DNA of 64,000 bases from JAKFYM01 sp964416595. GTDB taxonomy: Bacteria; Bdellovibrionota; UBA1018; CAIPTA01. The notes below the pieces were generated by a model. That model was not told the DNA's origin, searched no databases, and saw only the letters and a program-made list of their open reading frames with translations. The DNA is taken from the NCBI GenBank assembly GCA_964416595.1, contig CAYQES010000004.1, positions 76,962-140,961 on the forward strand, in the 5' to 3' direction. The position numbers and the translations under genes were made by a program. Every line of letters starts with the position of its first letter. Position 1 is the stretch's first letter. Positions 15,940-23,729 of the stretch are shown one piece after another.

Positions 15940-15989
15940 ATACGACCTCCAGGAGCACACACTCTCCTAGAATTGGAGGTCGATGGCAA

Positions 15990-16577
15990 CTATTTCTTGG
16001 CTACTAAATCCACTTTCACGGTGAAAGTGTCTTCAATCGCTTTATCGCCAATGGTGGAGAAGAATTTTAAGGAATTATAACGAACGTTATAGAGCGTGCG
16101 ATCCACGGTGAGATTCGCCGTAGCGCGTAATTCGTTTTTGTCCGCAGTAACTTTCGCTGGGAAAGAAATAGGTTTTTTGATGCCTTTGATCGTGAGATCC
16201 CCATGGAGGAGGTAGGAGCCATCGCTTTGTTTTTCCACTTTGGAAATTTTCAAAGTGGAGGTGGGGTATTTATCCACGGAGAAAAAATCATCGCTTTTTA
16301 AGTGGCTCACGAGTTTTTTATTCATGCCCTCGTTGCTGATATCCGTGTTTTTGAGGGAGGCCATGTCCACAGTGAATTCGCCTCCTACCAAGTTGTCTTT
16401 ATCCATTTCCATTTTGCCGGATTTTAATTGCAGCTGGCCTTGGTGATCATCGCCTACGCGCTTTTTTCCTTCCCAGCTTAGGGTGGAGGCGGAAGTGTCG
16501 ATGGTAAATGTTTCTTTTTTGGCTTGGGCGGCGAGGGGAAGAAGCAAGACAGAGAGGGTGATGATAATTTTTTTCAT
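15990..16577 (-). CDS. YceI family periplasmic protein
   Basis: A 195-residue protein with a signal peptide (MKKIIITLSVLLLPLAAQA) and one YceI/lipocalin-like barrel domain, which in other members binds polyisoprenoids or other long lipids. Marks are FTIDTSASTLSWEGKK at the start, SHLKSDDFFSVDKYPTSTLK and GDLTIKGIKKPISFP in the middle, and YNVRYNSLKFF near the end. The start at 16577 has AAAGGA upstream and the signal peptide; the longer frame from 16619 is unsupported. A canonical promoter (16608-16635) lies just upstream. Confidence 0.88.
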   Translation of the reverse strand: MKKIIITLSVLLLPLAAQAKKETFTIDTSASTLSWEGKKRVGDDHQGQLQLKSGKMEMDKDNLVGGEFTVDMASLKNTDISNEGMNKKLVSHLKSDDFFSVDKYPTSTLKISKVEKQSDGSYLLHGDLTIKGIKKPISFPAKVTADKNELRATANLTVDRTLYNVRYNSLKFFSTIGDKAIEDTFTVKVDLVAKK

Positions 16578-16607
16578 GGAACATCCTTTCCTTAAAGTTT
16601 GCAGGAA

Positions 16608-16635
16608 AGTGTACGGCAAGCTTAGGAATCGTCAA
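16608..16635 (-). promoter_or_regulatory. sigma70-type promoter for the YceI gene
   Basis: On the reverse strand, TTGACG (16635-16630), a 16-base gap and TACACT (16613-16608) match the -35 and -10 consensus well. The transcript would begin about 24 bases before the ATG at 16577, leaving room for the ribosome site. Confidence 0.6.
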
Positions 16636-16645
16636 GGAGGCAGAG

Positions 16646-16681
16646 AAAAAAAGAGGGAAGAAGTGGTGGACTTCTTCCCTC
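16646..16681 (-). terminator. strong intrinsic terminator of the outer-membrane barrel gene
   Basis: A perfect 12-base stem (16653-16664 with 16670-16681) with a 5-base loop is followed on the reverse strand by seven T residues. It begins 18 bases after the stop codon of the gene ending at 16700. Confidence 0.9.
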
Positions 16682-16699
16682 GGGCTGGGCGGGGGGATT

Positions 16700-17251
16700 T
16701 TAGAATGCGTAACCGAGGGAAGTACCTAGCCAAACACCTCTGGCTTTACCGACGAATAAATAGGGGTTAATCCGGAAAAGAAAACCGCTATCACCCCGGT
16801 ATTCATAACCGGCACCAAAGATGGCTGCTAATCCCGTTCCGGATACCTTGGATTCGCTGTCGATCTTTCCTGTGGTGTGGATGAGAGTCATACCACCAGT
16901 ACCAAACCAGCGGTGATTGCCACCGGTGAAGTAGTAGTTACCGTATAGGGGAATAAAGGTGGCGCTGGCGCTGGAAGTGCCGGCAGAGAGGGTGATATTA
17001 GAAAAACCCGCACCGATCGCGATGTTGTCCTGTATTAAATAATCATAGTTTAAGCTGTAAAGAATACCGCGGCCCAAGAGCTCAAGGGATACGGCATTGC
17101 GGGGTAGCATTCTGCTGGTGCTTTGGGTTTCTACGGCTGGAGGGGTGGTGGTTTCATCGGCGGCGGAAGCATTTTTTTCTGCGGCGTCGGCATCGATCGC
17201 GTTGGCGAAACTGAATAAGCTTAACAAGAGGAAGAGGGTGATCTTTTTCAT
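16700..17251 (-). CDS. outer-membrane beta-barrel protein (OmpW/opacity-like)
   Basis: A 183-residue protein. The ATG at 17251 has AAGGAG upstream and opens a signal peptide (MKKITLFLLLSLFSFANA). After an alanine/threonine-rich linker (about 22-45) the rest is made of alternating beta strands: SLELLGRGILYSLNYDYLI, NIAIGAGFSNITLS, FIPLYGNYYF, GLAAIFGAGYEYRG and the terminal GVWLGTSLGYAF, which ends in aromatic Phe as outer-membrane barrels do. About eight strands fit the small barrels of the OmpW/OmpA-porin-like group. Function is unknown. It has its own strong terminator. Confidence 0.75.
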   Translation of the reverse strand: MKKITLFLLLSLFSFANAIDADAAEKNASAADETTTPPAVETQSTSRMLPRNAVSLELLGRGILYSLNYDYLIQDNIAIGAGFSNITLSAGTSSASATFIPLYGNYYFTGGNHRWFGTGGMTLIHTTGKIDSESKVSGTGLAAIFGAGYEYRGDSGFLFRINPYLFVGKARGVWLGTSLGYAF

Positions 17252-17425
17252 GGGGGGCTCCTTACATTTATTTTGTTGAACGTGTTTTCTTTGTAACAAG
17301 CGGGCGGGCGGCGCTCGATCGAGAAGCAGGTTTTGGCGGCGGAGTTGCGCGATTTGGCGCACGATTCGTGCGTGAATGAGGGGCATACCTGTTGCCGGTG
17401 ATTGGCTGGCGTTCTGGTTCAAAGC

Positions 17426-17455
17426 TTGTGATTTTTTTACGCTTTCCTCTATGAT
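17426..17455 (+). promoter_or_regulatory. promoter giving a leaderless start for the CPBP gene
   Basis: TTGTGA (17426-17431), an 18-base gap and TATGAT (17450-17455) form a good sigma70-type promoter. The expected transcription start, 6-7 bases past the -10, falls on or next to the ATG at 17462, and no ribosome site precedes that ATG, so the mRNA is probably leaderless. Confidence 0.5.
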
Positions 17456-17461
17456 AGTGGC

Positions 17462-18283
17462 ATGGGTTATCGAACGGATGCGATATCGCTCAGCACTGCC
17501 CGATCGGGCCAATGGTTCGATTATGCCTGGATGGCTTTGATTCTGTTAACCTCCTTGGCTTTGCTCTTGGACTCCCCGTGGTTTTTGCCAATAGCCTGCG
17601 CTTTTCTATTGGGGGCCGTGCTTTTTAAGCGAATTTGGGCCCTTTATCCGGGTGCCTTATTGCTCTTTTTGTTGTTCTCATACCCGATTGTGGCGCCGAA
17701 GGTTTTTTTACAGGTGCCGGGACTTTCTCTTTCTTTGCCACTCTTGTTGGCGGCTCTTTTTTGTTTGCCGTTTCCTTTTGCCCGACGGCAATTTGCTTGT
17801 TGGCTAAGGGCCGGAGAAGGCAACACGATCACTCGTTTGTGGACGGTGACGATAGGATTGGTTTTTGCATTAATAATTATTTTTTGTTTATTGTGGGCGG
17901 AAGGCTTGGGGGCCTTGGCTATCTTTCAGGCGGAGCTGCAGGGGGTGCCTAAGTGGTTTTTGTTTTTGGGGGTTCCTTTCTTTGCGCTGCTTAATGCGGC
18001 TGTGGAGGAGGGAGTGTACCGGGGGGTGTTGCAAGAATCCTTGGAACAAAGATTTCCTGGGAAAACCAGGCTCGTGCTGTTTGTGCAGGCATCGGCCTTC
18101 GCCGCCACTCGTTGCATGATGGGGTTTCCTGGGGGATTGGTGGGTTATGGGGTGGCTTTGGGGTATGGCATGTTCTTGGGCCGCCTGCGGATGCAGACGG
18201 GAGGAATGAGGGCGCCCTTCTTAGCTCATTTTCTGTGTGATCTTGTGATCGGATTTACGCTGGTCTTAGTGGCGGGGAGCTAG
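17462..18283 (+). CDS. CPBP-family intramembrane glutamic endopeptidase homologue (one motif altered)
   Basis: A 273-residue membrane protein with about seven to eight hydrophobic segments. Motif 1 of the CAAX protease/bacteriocin-processing (Abi/CPBP) family is present as EEGVYRG (EExxxR). Motif 3 appears as AHFLCD. Motif 2, normally FxxxH, reads FAATR here, so one of the metal- or water-positioning histidines is an arginine and activity is uncertain. Other members cleave prenylated proteins or bacteriocin precursors and protect against foreign peptides. It has no ribosome site and a promoter placed for a leaderless transcript. It is divergent from the barrel gene. Confidence 0.7.
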   Translation: MGYRTDAISLSTARSGQWFDYAWMALILLTSLALLLDSPWFLPIACAFLLGAVLFKRIWALYPGALLLFLLFSYPIVAPKVFLQVPGLSLSLPLLLAALFCLPFPFARRQFACWLRAGEGNTITRLWTVTIGLVFALIIIFCLLWAEGLGALAIFQAELQGVPKWFLFLGVPFFALLNAAVEEGVYRGVLQESLEQRFPGKTRLVLFVQASAFAATRCMMGFPGGLVGYGVALGYGMFLGRLRMQTGGMRAPFLAHFLCDLVIGFTLVLVAGS

Positions 18284-18332
18284 GGGCCCCGTTTGCCCAG
18301 CCTCTCATTTGCCGAGGTTGCATTGGTACGCA

Positions 18333-18367
18333 ATGCACTGCAAACTCGCATGGAGTTCGCAGTGCAT
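18333..18367. terminator. long hairpin between convergent genes
   Basis: A 15-base stem with one mismatch (ATGCACTGC...GCAGTGCAT) and a 5-base loop lies between the ends of the CPBP gene (18283) and the secreted orphan (18399). There is no clear T-run on either side, so it may act as a factor-assisted terminator or an mRNA end protector. Confidence 0.45.
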
Positions 18368-18398
18368 AAATAAATTTTACGTAATGATGGCCTAGATT

Positions 18399-19028
18399 TT
18401 AATCCAAGCTCAGTCTTATTCCCGAAATAAAAAGCTCATACTTTTTACCATTATACACGCCGTAGGCATTTAAACTTTTTGGCGTTTTATACGTATAGCC
18501 ATAGGGCATTGCCAAGGAATTGCTAGCCCTACCAACCCATACAGAAGTTAACTCTTTCATAAATGTTTTAGGATTTTCTGTGTTGAAGTGAGTTACGCCA
18601 AACTCTGAGAGAAGGGATGCTATATTTTCGCTGTGCATTTCAAATGCTTGCTCATCATAGTCACCATAGAATGAGAAATATTTTCCTGAGCCAGCTCCGT
18701 CTAAGAAAAAGTCATTGTACTGATATAAATTCGAAGATACTCGGTAATAGGATTGATTGGCTTTAAAAGCAGCGTCCTTGGTGGATAGATACCTACAGAT
18801 GTAGCCCTTTGAGTCGGCAGATCGAGAATGAATGGCGGTTTTCTCGTGAAAAATTTTTCCTGCTAGCGTCACATTCGCGTCTTGGCTCCAATGCTCTAAA
18901 CTTTTTAGTTTCAGGTCAATTTCAACATTTATACCATTTTCCAAGAGCGCCAGTGTGTTGTCACAAACATCGGCCTTAGCGGCTACTGCGGATAGAAGCA
19001 GAAAAGATAATAAACAAAATATTTTCAT
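18399..19028 (-). CDS. secreted protein of unknown function
   Basis: A 209-residue protein with a signal peptide (MKIFCLLSFLLLSAVAAKA). The start at 19028 is preferred over 19040 because GGGGG lies five bases before it. The mature protein has two cysteines (DVCDN and YICRY), many tyrosines and serines, and no motif that I recognise. Its base composition is clearly richer in A and T than its neighbours, and it sits between a hairpin and a tRNA-Gly gene, so arrival by transfer is possible. Confidence 0.6.
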   Translation of the reverse strand: MKIFCLLSFLLLSAVAAKADVCDNTLALLENGINVEIDLKLKSLEHWSQDANVTLAGKIFHEKTAIHSRSADSKGYICRYLSTKDAAFKANQSYYRVSSNLYQYNDFFLDGAGSGKYFSFYGDYDEQAFEMHSENIASLLSEFGVTHFNTENPKTFMKELTSVWVGRASNSLAMPYGYTYKTPKSLNAYGVYNGKKYELFISGIRLSLD

Positions 19029-19120
19029 AAAAACCCCCATACTTTTCGTTTAGATTAGAAAACTATAAAAGCTTGCAAATGGAAAGCTGTAAGGTGTTTT
19101 GAGCTGAATAAAAACTCGAC

Positions 19121-19143
19121 AACCCCGGTCTATATTAGGGGTT
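19121..19143 (-). terminator. hairpin downstream of tRNA-Gly
   Basis: AACCCC and GGGGTT form a 6-base stem with an 11-base loop, 13 bases after the 3' end of tRNA-Gly. A TTTTT follows some bases later on the reverse strand and directly on the forward strand. It probably ends the tRNA transcript but is weak. Confidence 0.35.
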
Positions 19144-19156
19144 TTTCTGTAAAAAT

Positions 19157-19233
19157 TGGAGCGGGATACCAGATTCGAACTGGCGACCTTCTCGTTGGCA
19201 ACGAGACGCTCTAGCCAACTGAGCTAATCCCGC
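19157..19233 (-). tRNA. tRNA-Gly (anticodon GCC)
   Basis: The reverse strand folds into a standard 77-base tRNA including an encoded CCA: acceptor GCGGGAT/ATCCCGC, D-arm AGCTCAGTTGGCTAGAGC, anticodon stem TCTCG/CGAGA with loop TTGCCAA (anticodon GCC), and T-arm CCAGTTCGAATCTGG. Confidence 0.97.
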
Positions 19234-19277
19234 ACTCACAATTAAACGTCTGTTCTAAGGGCTGGAGGCCCTTTCCG

Positions 19278-19880
19278 TCAAGATCTCTGTTTTGCCTTCA
19301 ACTTTTCTTTGAGGCCCCGGAAGAACTCCACCACGTAAGTTGACGCACTGGTCAATGAGAGGAAGACAGAGATATACATTAACCAGGTGCCAATAAGAGC
19401 CGTGGGGATTCGCTCAAAAAGATCCACGTGCACGATTAAAAATGGAATGGCCACCATCTGCAAGGCCGCCTTCCACTTGCCTCCGGATCCCGCGGCGATG
19501 ATCACGCCTTCGGCGCTGGCTAAGGCCCGTAAAGAAGTGATGCCCATTTCCCGGCAGATCAATACCATCACTAAAAACGGGTGAATGCGCTCCAGATGCT
19601 GGAGCATGATTAGAGTGGAAACTACCAAGAACTTATCCGCCAAGGGATCCATCAATTTGCCGTAAATTGTGACAGATTTATAAGCTCGGGCTAAGTAACC
19701 GTCGAACCAATCCGTAATGGCGGCTAGGGTAAACACCACGCAAGCAATCAGATCTCCTTGGAAGCTGCGCCAGGTGAGAAAATAAACCACCGCTGGTACC
19801 GCTGCCATTCGCAGAAGCGTGAGCCGGTTAGGGGCTGTATCGAAAGTGAGGGCATCCGTGTGGGATTTGTCTTTGTCCAT
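19278..19880 (-). CDS. pgsA: CDP-diacylglycerol--glycerol-3-phosphate 3-phosphatidyltransferase
   Basis: A 200-residue membrane enzyme making phosphatidylglycerol phosphate, the first committed step to phosphatidylglycerol and cardiolipin. The CDP-alcohol phosphatidyltransferase motif D-G-x2-A-R-x8-G-x3-D-x3-D is complete within DWFDGYLARAYKSVTIYGKL and the following MDPLADK. The N-terminal NRLTLLRMAAVPAVVYFL is typical of PgsA. About five membrane segments are present. It lies 4 bases after the CaCA-like transporter gene and is probably co-transcribed with it. Confidence 0.92.
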   Translation of the reverse strand: MDKDKSHTDALTFDTAPNRLTLLRMAAVPAVVYFLTWRSFQGDLIACVVFTLAAITDWFDGYLARAYKSVTIYGKLMDPLADKFLVVSTLIMLQHLERIHPFLVMVLICREMGITSLRALASAEGVIIAAGSGGKWKAALQMVAIPFLIVHVDLFERIPTALIGTWLMYISVFLSLTSASTYVVEFFRGLKEKLKAKQRS

Positions 19881-19884
19881 GGGC

Positions 19885-20910
19885 TTACAACCAGCCTAGC
19901 CCAGTGTAGGCCAGATAGAAAAGAATAAGAAACCAAGGCAAAATTCCGCCACTCTCTTTCTCTATCAGCAGTGCGGCAACAAAGGTGGCCGTGAAGGTAA
20001 AAAGAGCAGGTAAATAAAGAAAGAATAGTGAGGGCGCCAAATCCTTTGCACCTAAGAAAGCCGCAAAGGCCGGCAGCAGCAGCATATTGAGTAAACAAGC
20101 GTGGCTGATGCTGGAAACAGTGAGTGCTTTAGCGCTGGAACTTTCTTTCACGTACCACAAACAGCGCAAGATCCAGGGAATGTAGAGTCCAAAAGCCACT
20201 AAATGGGCGCCAAGGCGAAAGGCTTCGCTTGTCTCCCCCCTGGCCCAAACTCCTAATTCCATCACAAACGGAAACGCCGCTAAAACCGCTAAAAGGAAAA
20301 ACCCCAGGCCCATGCAGAGGAGCGCCAAAATGGGTAAAAACCCTTCGGAAGATTCCACGAGCGATTGGCCCGTGAAGGTGCGTTCGTAGTGTTTCCACTC
20401 GCTGGAAAAACGGCGAAAATACACGCCATAGGCCACAATCATCAGCAGCAGTAAGCAGCCTTCGCCGAAAGTGAGGCGGTAATTGAGGCAAGCATAAATA
20501 AAAACCACTGTAGCGATCAGGAGGAAAACGGGGCTGGTAATGGTGCGCACACGGAAAAAAGTGATGGGGCCTGAGAGTAAAACCAGGGCAAAGCCGATAC
20601 TTAAACCAATCACATTGCCGCCCACCGTGGAGCCTACGATCAAATTGCCGGCGATCGTGGCATCGGGTAAAAATAGGTGCGCCGCCAGGGCAAAAGCCAA
20701 AAGCGGAATGGAAATGCCCAGGGCCCACACTAGGGTAGCTAGTTTTTCCCAGCCACCCAGCCATAAAAGGGGGTTGGTTTCATCTGGCTGATCTTGTATT
20801 TTTTTGGATTGGTCCCAGGCTTCCAGCACGGGAGCTAGGCGCTTGAAATTCGCTGCCGCGAACTCAGATAAGAGCAAAAGTAAACCCAAGCTAAGAAGAG
20901 GTGCTAGCAT
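19885..20910 (-). CDS. multi-pass membrane protein, distant Na+/Ca2+ exchanger-like
   Basis: A 341-residue protein with about ten hydrophobic segments. The layout of two halves, each with a polar-glycine stretch (NLIVGSTVGGNVIGLSIGFA in the first; SSISHACLLNMLLLPAF in the second), resembles the alpha repeats of the CaCA cation exchanger superfamily, where the first reads GNxVGSNxFN. The acidic residues that bind calcium in exchangers are not obvious, so transport is a guess. A cytoplasmic loop (RRFSSEWKHYERTFTG) separates the halves. It is followed by pgsA 4 bases later. Confidence 0.5.
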   Translation of the reverse strand: MLAPLLSLGLLLLLSEFAAANFKRLAPVLEAWDQSKKIQDQPDETNPLLWLGGWEKLATLVWALGISIPLLAFALAAHLFLPDATIAGNLIVGSTVGGNVIGLSIGFALVLLSGPITFFRVRTITSPVFLLIATVVFIYACLNYRLTFGEGCLLLLMIVAYGVYFRRFSSEWKHYERTFTGQSLVESSEGFLPILALLCMGLGFFLLAVLAAFPFVMELGVWARGETSEAFRLGAHLVAFGLYIPWILRCLWYVKESSSAKALTVSSISHACLLNMLLLPAFAAFLGAKDLAPSLFFLYLPALFTFTATFVAALLIEKESGGILPWFLILFYLAYTGLGWL

Positions 20911-20962
20911 AACTCGGCGCGTGATCCTTACTGCAAGAATACTACGATAGCGCCGAACTTTC

Positions 20963-20971
20963 TGTTAAAAT
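20963..20971 (+). promoter_or_regulatory. extended -10 element before the PilZ gene
   Basis: TGTTAAAAT fits TGn-TAnnnT and ends 6 bases before the ATG at 20978, so a transcript from it would start at or beside the start codon. No ribosome site is seen in between. Confidence 0.4.
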
Positions 20972-20977
20972 TTTTCT

Positions 20978-21646
20978 ATGAGCAGCAATGATGAACTCCG
21001 TGTAGTGCCACGGTTTCCTTTACCGAAAGAAAAAATGAAGTTCGTTTTCGACGATGGCGAGAAAGTATTTGCCGTGCGCGATATTTCTAGTCGCGGCTTA
21101 GGGATTAGTTTGCTGGAGTTTGGCGAGTCCGTGCTTTTTCCGCTGGGGCACTATTGCCAGGCTGAATTAAAATTAGATGGTGCTCCGCTTTTGGTGAAGG
21201 TGCGTACTACTCGGGTGAATGCGTGGTCAGTGGGTTTTGTGTTTGAAAATCTCACGGAAGAGCAGCAAGAGCAGATCAATGCTTTTGTGGATCCCTTGCA
21301 CATTGGCAGCTCTTTACGTTTGGTGGACAAAAAAGGCGCGCCCGAAGCTTTTTTGCAGGGAATGTCCGCCTGGTACCATGGGGATTCGGGCACAGATTTC
21401 TTTTTCTGGAACGATTCCCGGGGGGGCGTGCGTAAGGCGCTTTTGTGTTTGGGTTTGCGGTTTTGGGAATGGCAAGAATCTTCCGGTGTGGCTACGGGGG
21501 AAGTAATCCGCCAAGAGGGGGATAAGGTGGTGTTGCACAAGGATGCTACTCCTGACCCCAAGACCCGGGCTTTAGTGCGAAAAGTGCTTGAGCATGCGGA
21601 GGTATTGGACTACCGTCTCATCAGTTTTTTACAGGAAAAAACCTAG
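20978..21646 (+). CDS. PilZ-domain protein, likely c-di-GMP receptor
   Basis: A 222-residue cytoplasmic protein. The N-terminal PilZ domain (about 5-105) keeps the c-di-GMP-binding motifs: RxxxR as RVVPR (residues 8-12) and D/NxSxxG as DISSRGLG. The C-terminal half (about 110-222) has no recognised family and includes a tryptophan-rich stretch (FWEWQESSG). Such proteins couple the second messenger to motility, adhesion or secretion. It precedes glpX by 28 bases and may be co-transcribed with the cluster that follows. Confidence 0.82.
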   Translation: MSSNDELRVVPRFPLPKEKMKFVFDDGEKVFAVRDISSRGLGISLLEFGESVLFPLGHYCQAELKLDGAPLLVKVRTTRVNAWSVGFVFENLTEEQQEQINAFVDPLHIGSSLRLVDKKGAPEAFLQGMSAWYHGDSGTDFFFWNDSRGGVRKALLCLGLRFWEWQESSGVATGEVIRQEGDKVVLHKDATPDPKTRALVRKVLEHAEVLDYRLISFLQEKT

Positions 21647-21674
21647 CAACTTACCCTGAGTACGGAAAAAGCCC

Positions 21675-22625
21675 ATGGATAGAAACTACGCACTTGAATT
21701 CGTTCGTGTAACCGAAGCTGCGGCCATAGCCAGCGCCCGCTTGATGGGGCGGGGGGAAGAAAAGCAAGCGGACCAAGCGGCCGTAACAGCCATGCGCAAA
21801 ATGTTTAACTCCATCGATTTTAATGGTCGCGTAGTGATCGGTGAGGGCGAGCGAGACGAAGCCCCCATGCTGTACATCGGAGAAAAAGTGGGCTCCGGAA
21901 AAGGCGCTAGCCTCGATTTAGCGTTGGATCCCTTGGAAGGCACCACGATTTGCGCTAACGGCGGAAACAATTCCATCTCCGTGATTGCCGTGGCCGAAGA
22001 GGGAAATTTTTTGCACGCTCCGGATACTTATATGGAAAAAATTGCTGTGGGGCCAGAGGCCGCCAACGCCATCGATCTTTCTCGTTCTCCTGCGGAAAAT
22101 TTACGGGAAATCGCGAAAGCGAAAAAAACTTCTGTGGATAGCCTCACCGTGGTGATCCTCGATCGCCCGCGGCACGCGGAGTTGATCGCTGAAGTGCGTA
22201 AGGCTGGTTCCCGGATTTGGCTGATTGGTGATGGGGATGTTTCCGCGGCGATTTCTGCGGCCATGCCCAATTCTGGGGTGGATGTTTTGATGGGCATAGG
22301 TGGCGCGCCTGAGGGTGTGATCGCCGCAGCCGCCATACGTTGCATCGGCGGAAATATGCAAGGCCGCTTGAAGCCACGCAACCAAGGCGAGATTGATAGA
22401 GCCGCAAAAATGGGTATTAAAGAAATGAATCGCATTTGGAAGCTCGACGAAATGGCCAAGGGCAACGTGATGTTTTGCGCTACGGGCGTTACTCAAGGGA
22501 ATTTTTTGGATGGCGTGCGCTTCAAACAAGGCGGTGCCGACACCCACTCCATCGTGATGCGTTCGGAAACGGGCACAGTGCGGGAGATTCGTGCTTCCCA
22601 TCGCTTTGATAAAATGCCTAAATAG
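21675..22625 (+). CDS. glpX: class II fructose-1,6-bisphosphatase
   Basis: A 316-residue enzyme that removes the 1-phosphate from fructose-1,6-bisphosphate in gluconeogenesis. Marks are LEFVRVTEAAAIASARLMGR, VVIGEGERDEAPMLYIGE and the metal-binding DLALDPLEGTT, followed by GDGDVSAAI and GIGGAPEGVIAAAAIRCIGG. All family blocks are intact. The start has no clear ribosome site (GTACGGAAAAAGCCC before ATG). It is the first of five genes with very short gaps or overlaps; the SRPBCC gene starts 17 bases later after a good AGAGGAG site. Confidence 0.95.
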   Translation: MDRNYALEFVRVTEAAAIASARLMGRGEEKQADQAAVTAMRKMFNSIDFNGRVVIGEGERDEAPMLYIGEKVGSGKGASLDLALDPLEGTTICANGGNNSISVIAVAEEGNFLHAPDTYMEKIAVGPEAANAIDLSRSPAENLREIAKAKKTSVDSLTVVILDRPRHAELIAEVRKAGSRIWLIGDGDVSAAISAAMPNSGVDVLMGIGGAPEGVIAAAAIRCIGGNMQGRLKPRNQGEIDRAAKMGIKEMNRIWKLDEMAKGNVMFCATGVTQGNFLDGVRFKQGGADTHSIVMRSETGTVREIRASHRFDKMPK

Positions 22626-22642
22626 TTCATAGAGGAGAATTT

Positions 22643-23104
22643 ATGGCCGGAGCAAAACATACAACTGTAATGGACGTTTCTCTGGATGCCCTCTGGGATG
22701 TGATCACGGACTACGCTTCCTACCCTAAATTCGTGGAAGGTCTCGAATCCCTCAAGATCACCAAAAAAGAAGGCAAAGATACCTATGCAGAATATGTGGT
22801 GAGCATGTTCGGCAAAAAGGTGAAATATCTTTTGAAGCACACCGAAAACCCTAAAAAGGGCCTCAAGTGGACTATGGTGGAGGGTGAATTCTTTAAATCC
22901 AATGATGGCTCTTGGGATTTGAAAGCCAAGGGTGATGATCAAGTGGAAGCCACCTATATGGTGGATGTGGGCTTTCCGTTGCTCGTGCCAAAAACCATCG
23001 TGAATTCTCTTACGGGCACTCAGTTACCCACGATGATGAAAGCTTTTGAAGAGGCAGCTCAGGCTCGCGCCAAAAAAGGATCCAAGGGAGCTAAGAAGAA
23101 ATGA
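22643..23104 (+). CDS. SRPBCC (polyketide cyclase/COQ10-like) lipid-binding protein
   Basis: A 153-residue START-like protein. The pattern VSLDALWDVITDYASYPKFV followed by LKITKKEGKDTYAEYVVSMF and the long C-terminal helix (TQLPTMMKAFEEAAQARAKK) matches the coenzyme Q-binding/cyclase branch. Proteins of this fold bind a hydrophobic ligand in a deep cavity; COQ10 members bind ubiquinone. The ligand here is unknown. The C-terminus is very lysine-rich. Its stop overlaps the next start by 4 bases (ATGA). Confidence 0.82.
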   Translation: MAGAKHTTVMDVSLDALWDVITDYASYPKFVEGLESLKITKKEGKDTYAEYVVSMFGKKVKYLLKHTENPKKGLKWTMVEGEFFKSNDGSWDLKAKGDDQVEATYMVDVGFPLLVPKTIVNSLTGTQLPTMMKAFEEAAQARAKKGSKGAKKK

Positions 23105-23412
23105 AACGCCGAATCCGCAGAAGTGCCCAAGGGCTGATCGGGGATGTGCTGCGGAAGGTGCCTCTTTCCGGTGTGGCTGAGATCAAAGTACCCTCCGATA
23201 TTCGCCGGGTAGTGGTGAGAAATATCGAGAAAATGCGGGAAAATGCTTTGGATGTGTTTGCCAAAGAAATTTCCAAGGTGCTTTCTAAAGTAGATTTTCA
23301 ACATATCATCGACGATACCTTAAAAAATTATACTCTACGGGTAGAGGCTAAAATCGATTTGCAGCCGAAAAAGAATCAAGTGAAAGCCAGCAATAAACGA
23401 GGGCATTCGTGA
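23101..23412 (+). CDS. small basic helical protein of unknown function
   Basis: A 103-residue protein rich in arginine and lysine at both ends (MKRRIRRS; KPKKNQ-like tail). The middle has an amphipathic helix (NIEKMRENALDVFAKEIS) followed by VLSKVDFQHIIDDTL. No signal peptide or known domain is seen. It overlaps the SRPBCC gene and the GcvH-like gene by 4 bases each, so its translation is coupled to both and it probably works with them. Confidence 0.65.
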   Translation: MKRRIRRSAQGLIGDVLRKVPLSGVAEIKVPSDIRRVVVRNIEKMRENALDVFAKEISKVLSKVDFQHIIDDTLKNYTLRVEAKIDLQPKKNQVKASNKRGHS

Positions 23413-23729
23413 AAGAGATCAAAGAATTTCAGGATGGCTTGTTGTGGAAAATGGAAGACGGCTCTTCCTTAGTGATTGGTATTACCCAAAGTTGTTTGGA
23501 TTTGGCTGGTGCGGTGATGGAATTGGATCTTTCTGAAAGTGGGGATGAATTCGAGGCTGGTGATTGGATCGGAGAAGTGCGCGGCAAAAACGCTGTGATG
23601 GAAATTGTGGCCCCTTGCGCTTTACGGCTTACTGAGAGAAACGAAGAGGTGCTGAGCCAGCCCGCTTTGATCGAGGATGATCCCACGGGCGATGCTTGGA
23701 TTTTACGTGCGGAGAAAATGGATGGCTAA
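23409..23729 (+). CDS. GcvH-like protein lacking the lipoyl lysine
   Basis: A 106-residue protein with the fold of the glycine cleavage H protein: SLVIGITQSCLDLAGAVMEL at the start, then EAGDWIGEVRGKNAVMEIVA and NEEVLSQPALIEDDP before DAWILRAE. In GcvH the lipoyl lysine lies in the turn ESVKAVSDIYAP. Aligning on A-V-x-x-I-x-A-P puts an asparagine at that place (GKNAVMEIVAP); a lysine stands one residue earlier. So it is either non-lipoylated or modified in a shifted turn. No gcvT or gcvP is near. It overlaps the gene before by 4 bases and the kinase after by 8. Confidence 0.75.
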   Translation: MKEIKEFQDGLLWKMEDGSSLVIGITQSCLDLAGAVMELDLSESGDEFEAGDWIGEVRGKNAVMEIVAPCALRLTERNEEVLSQPALIEDDPTGDAWILRAEKMDG

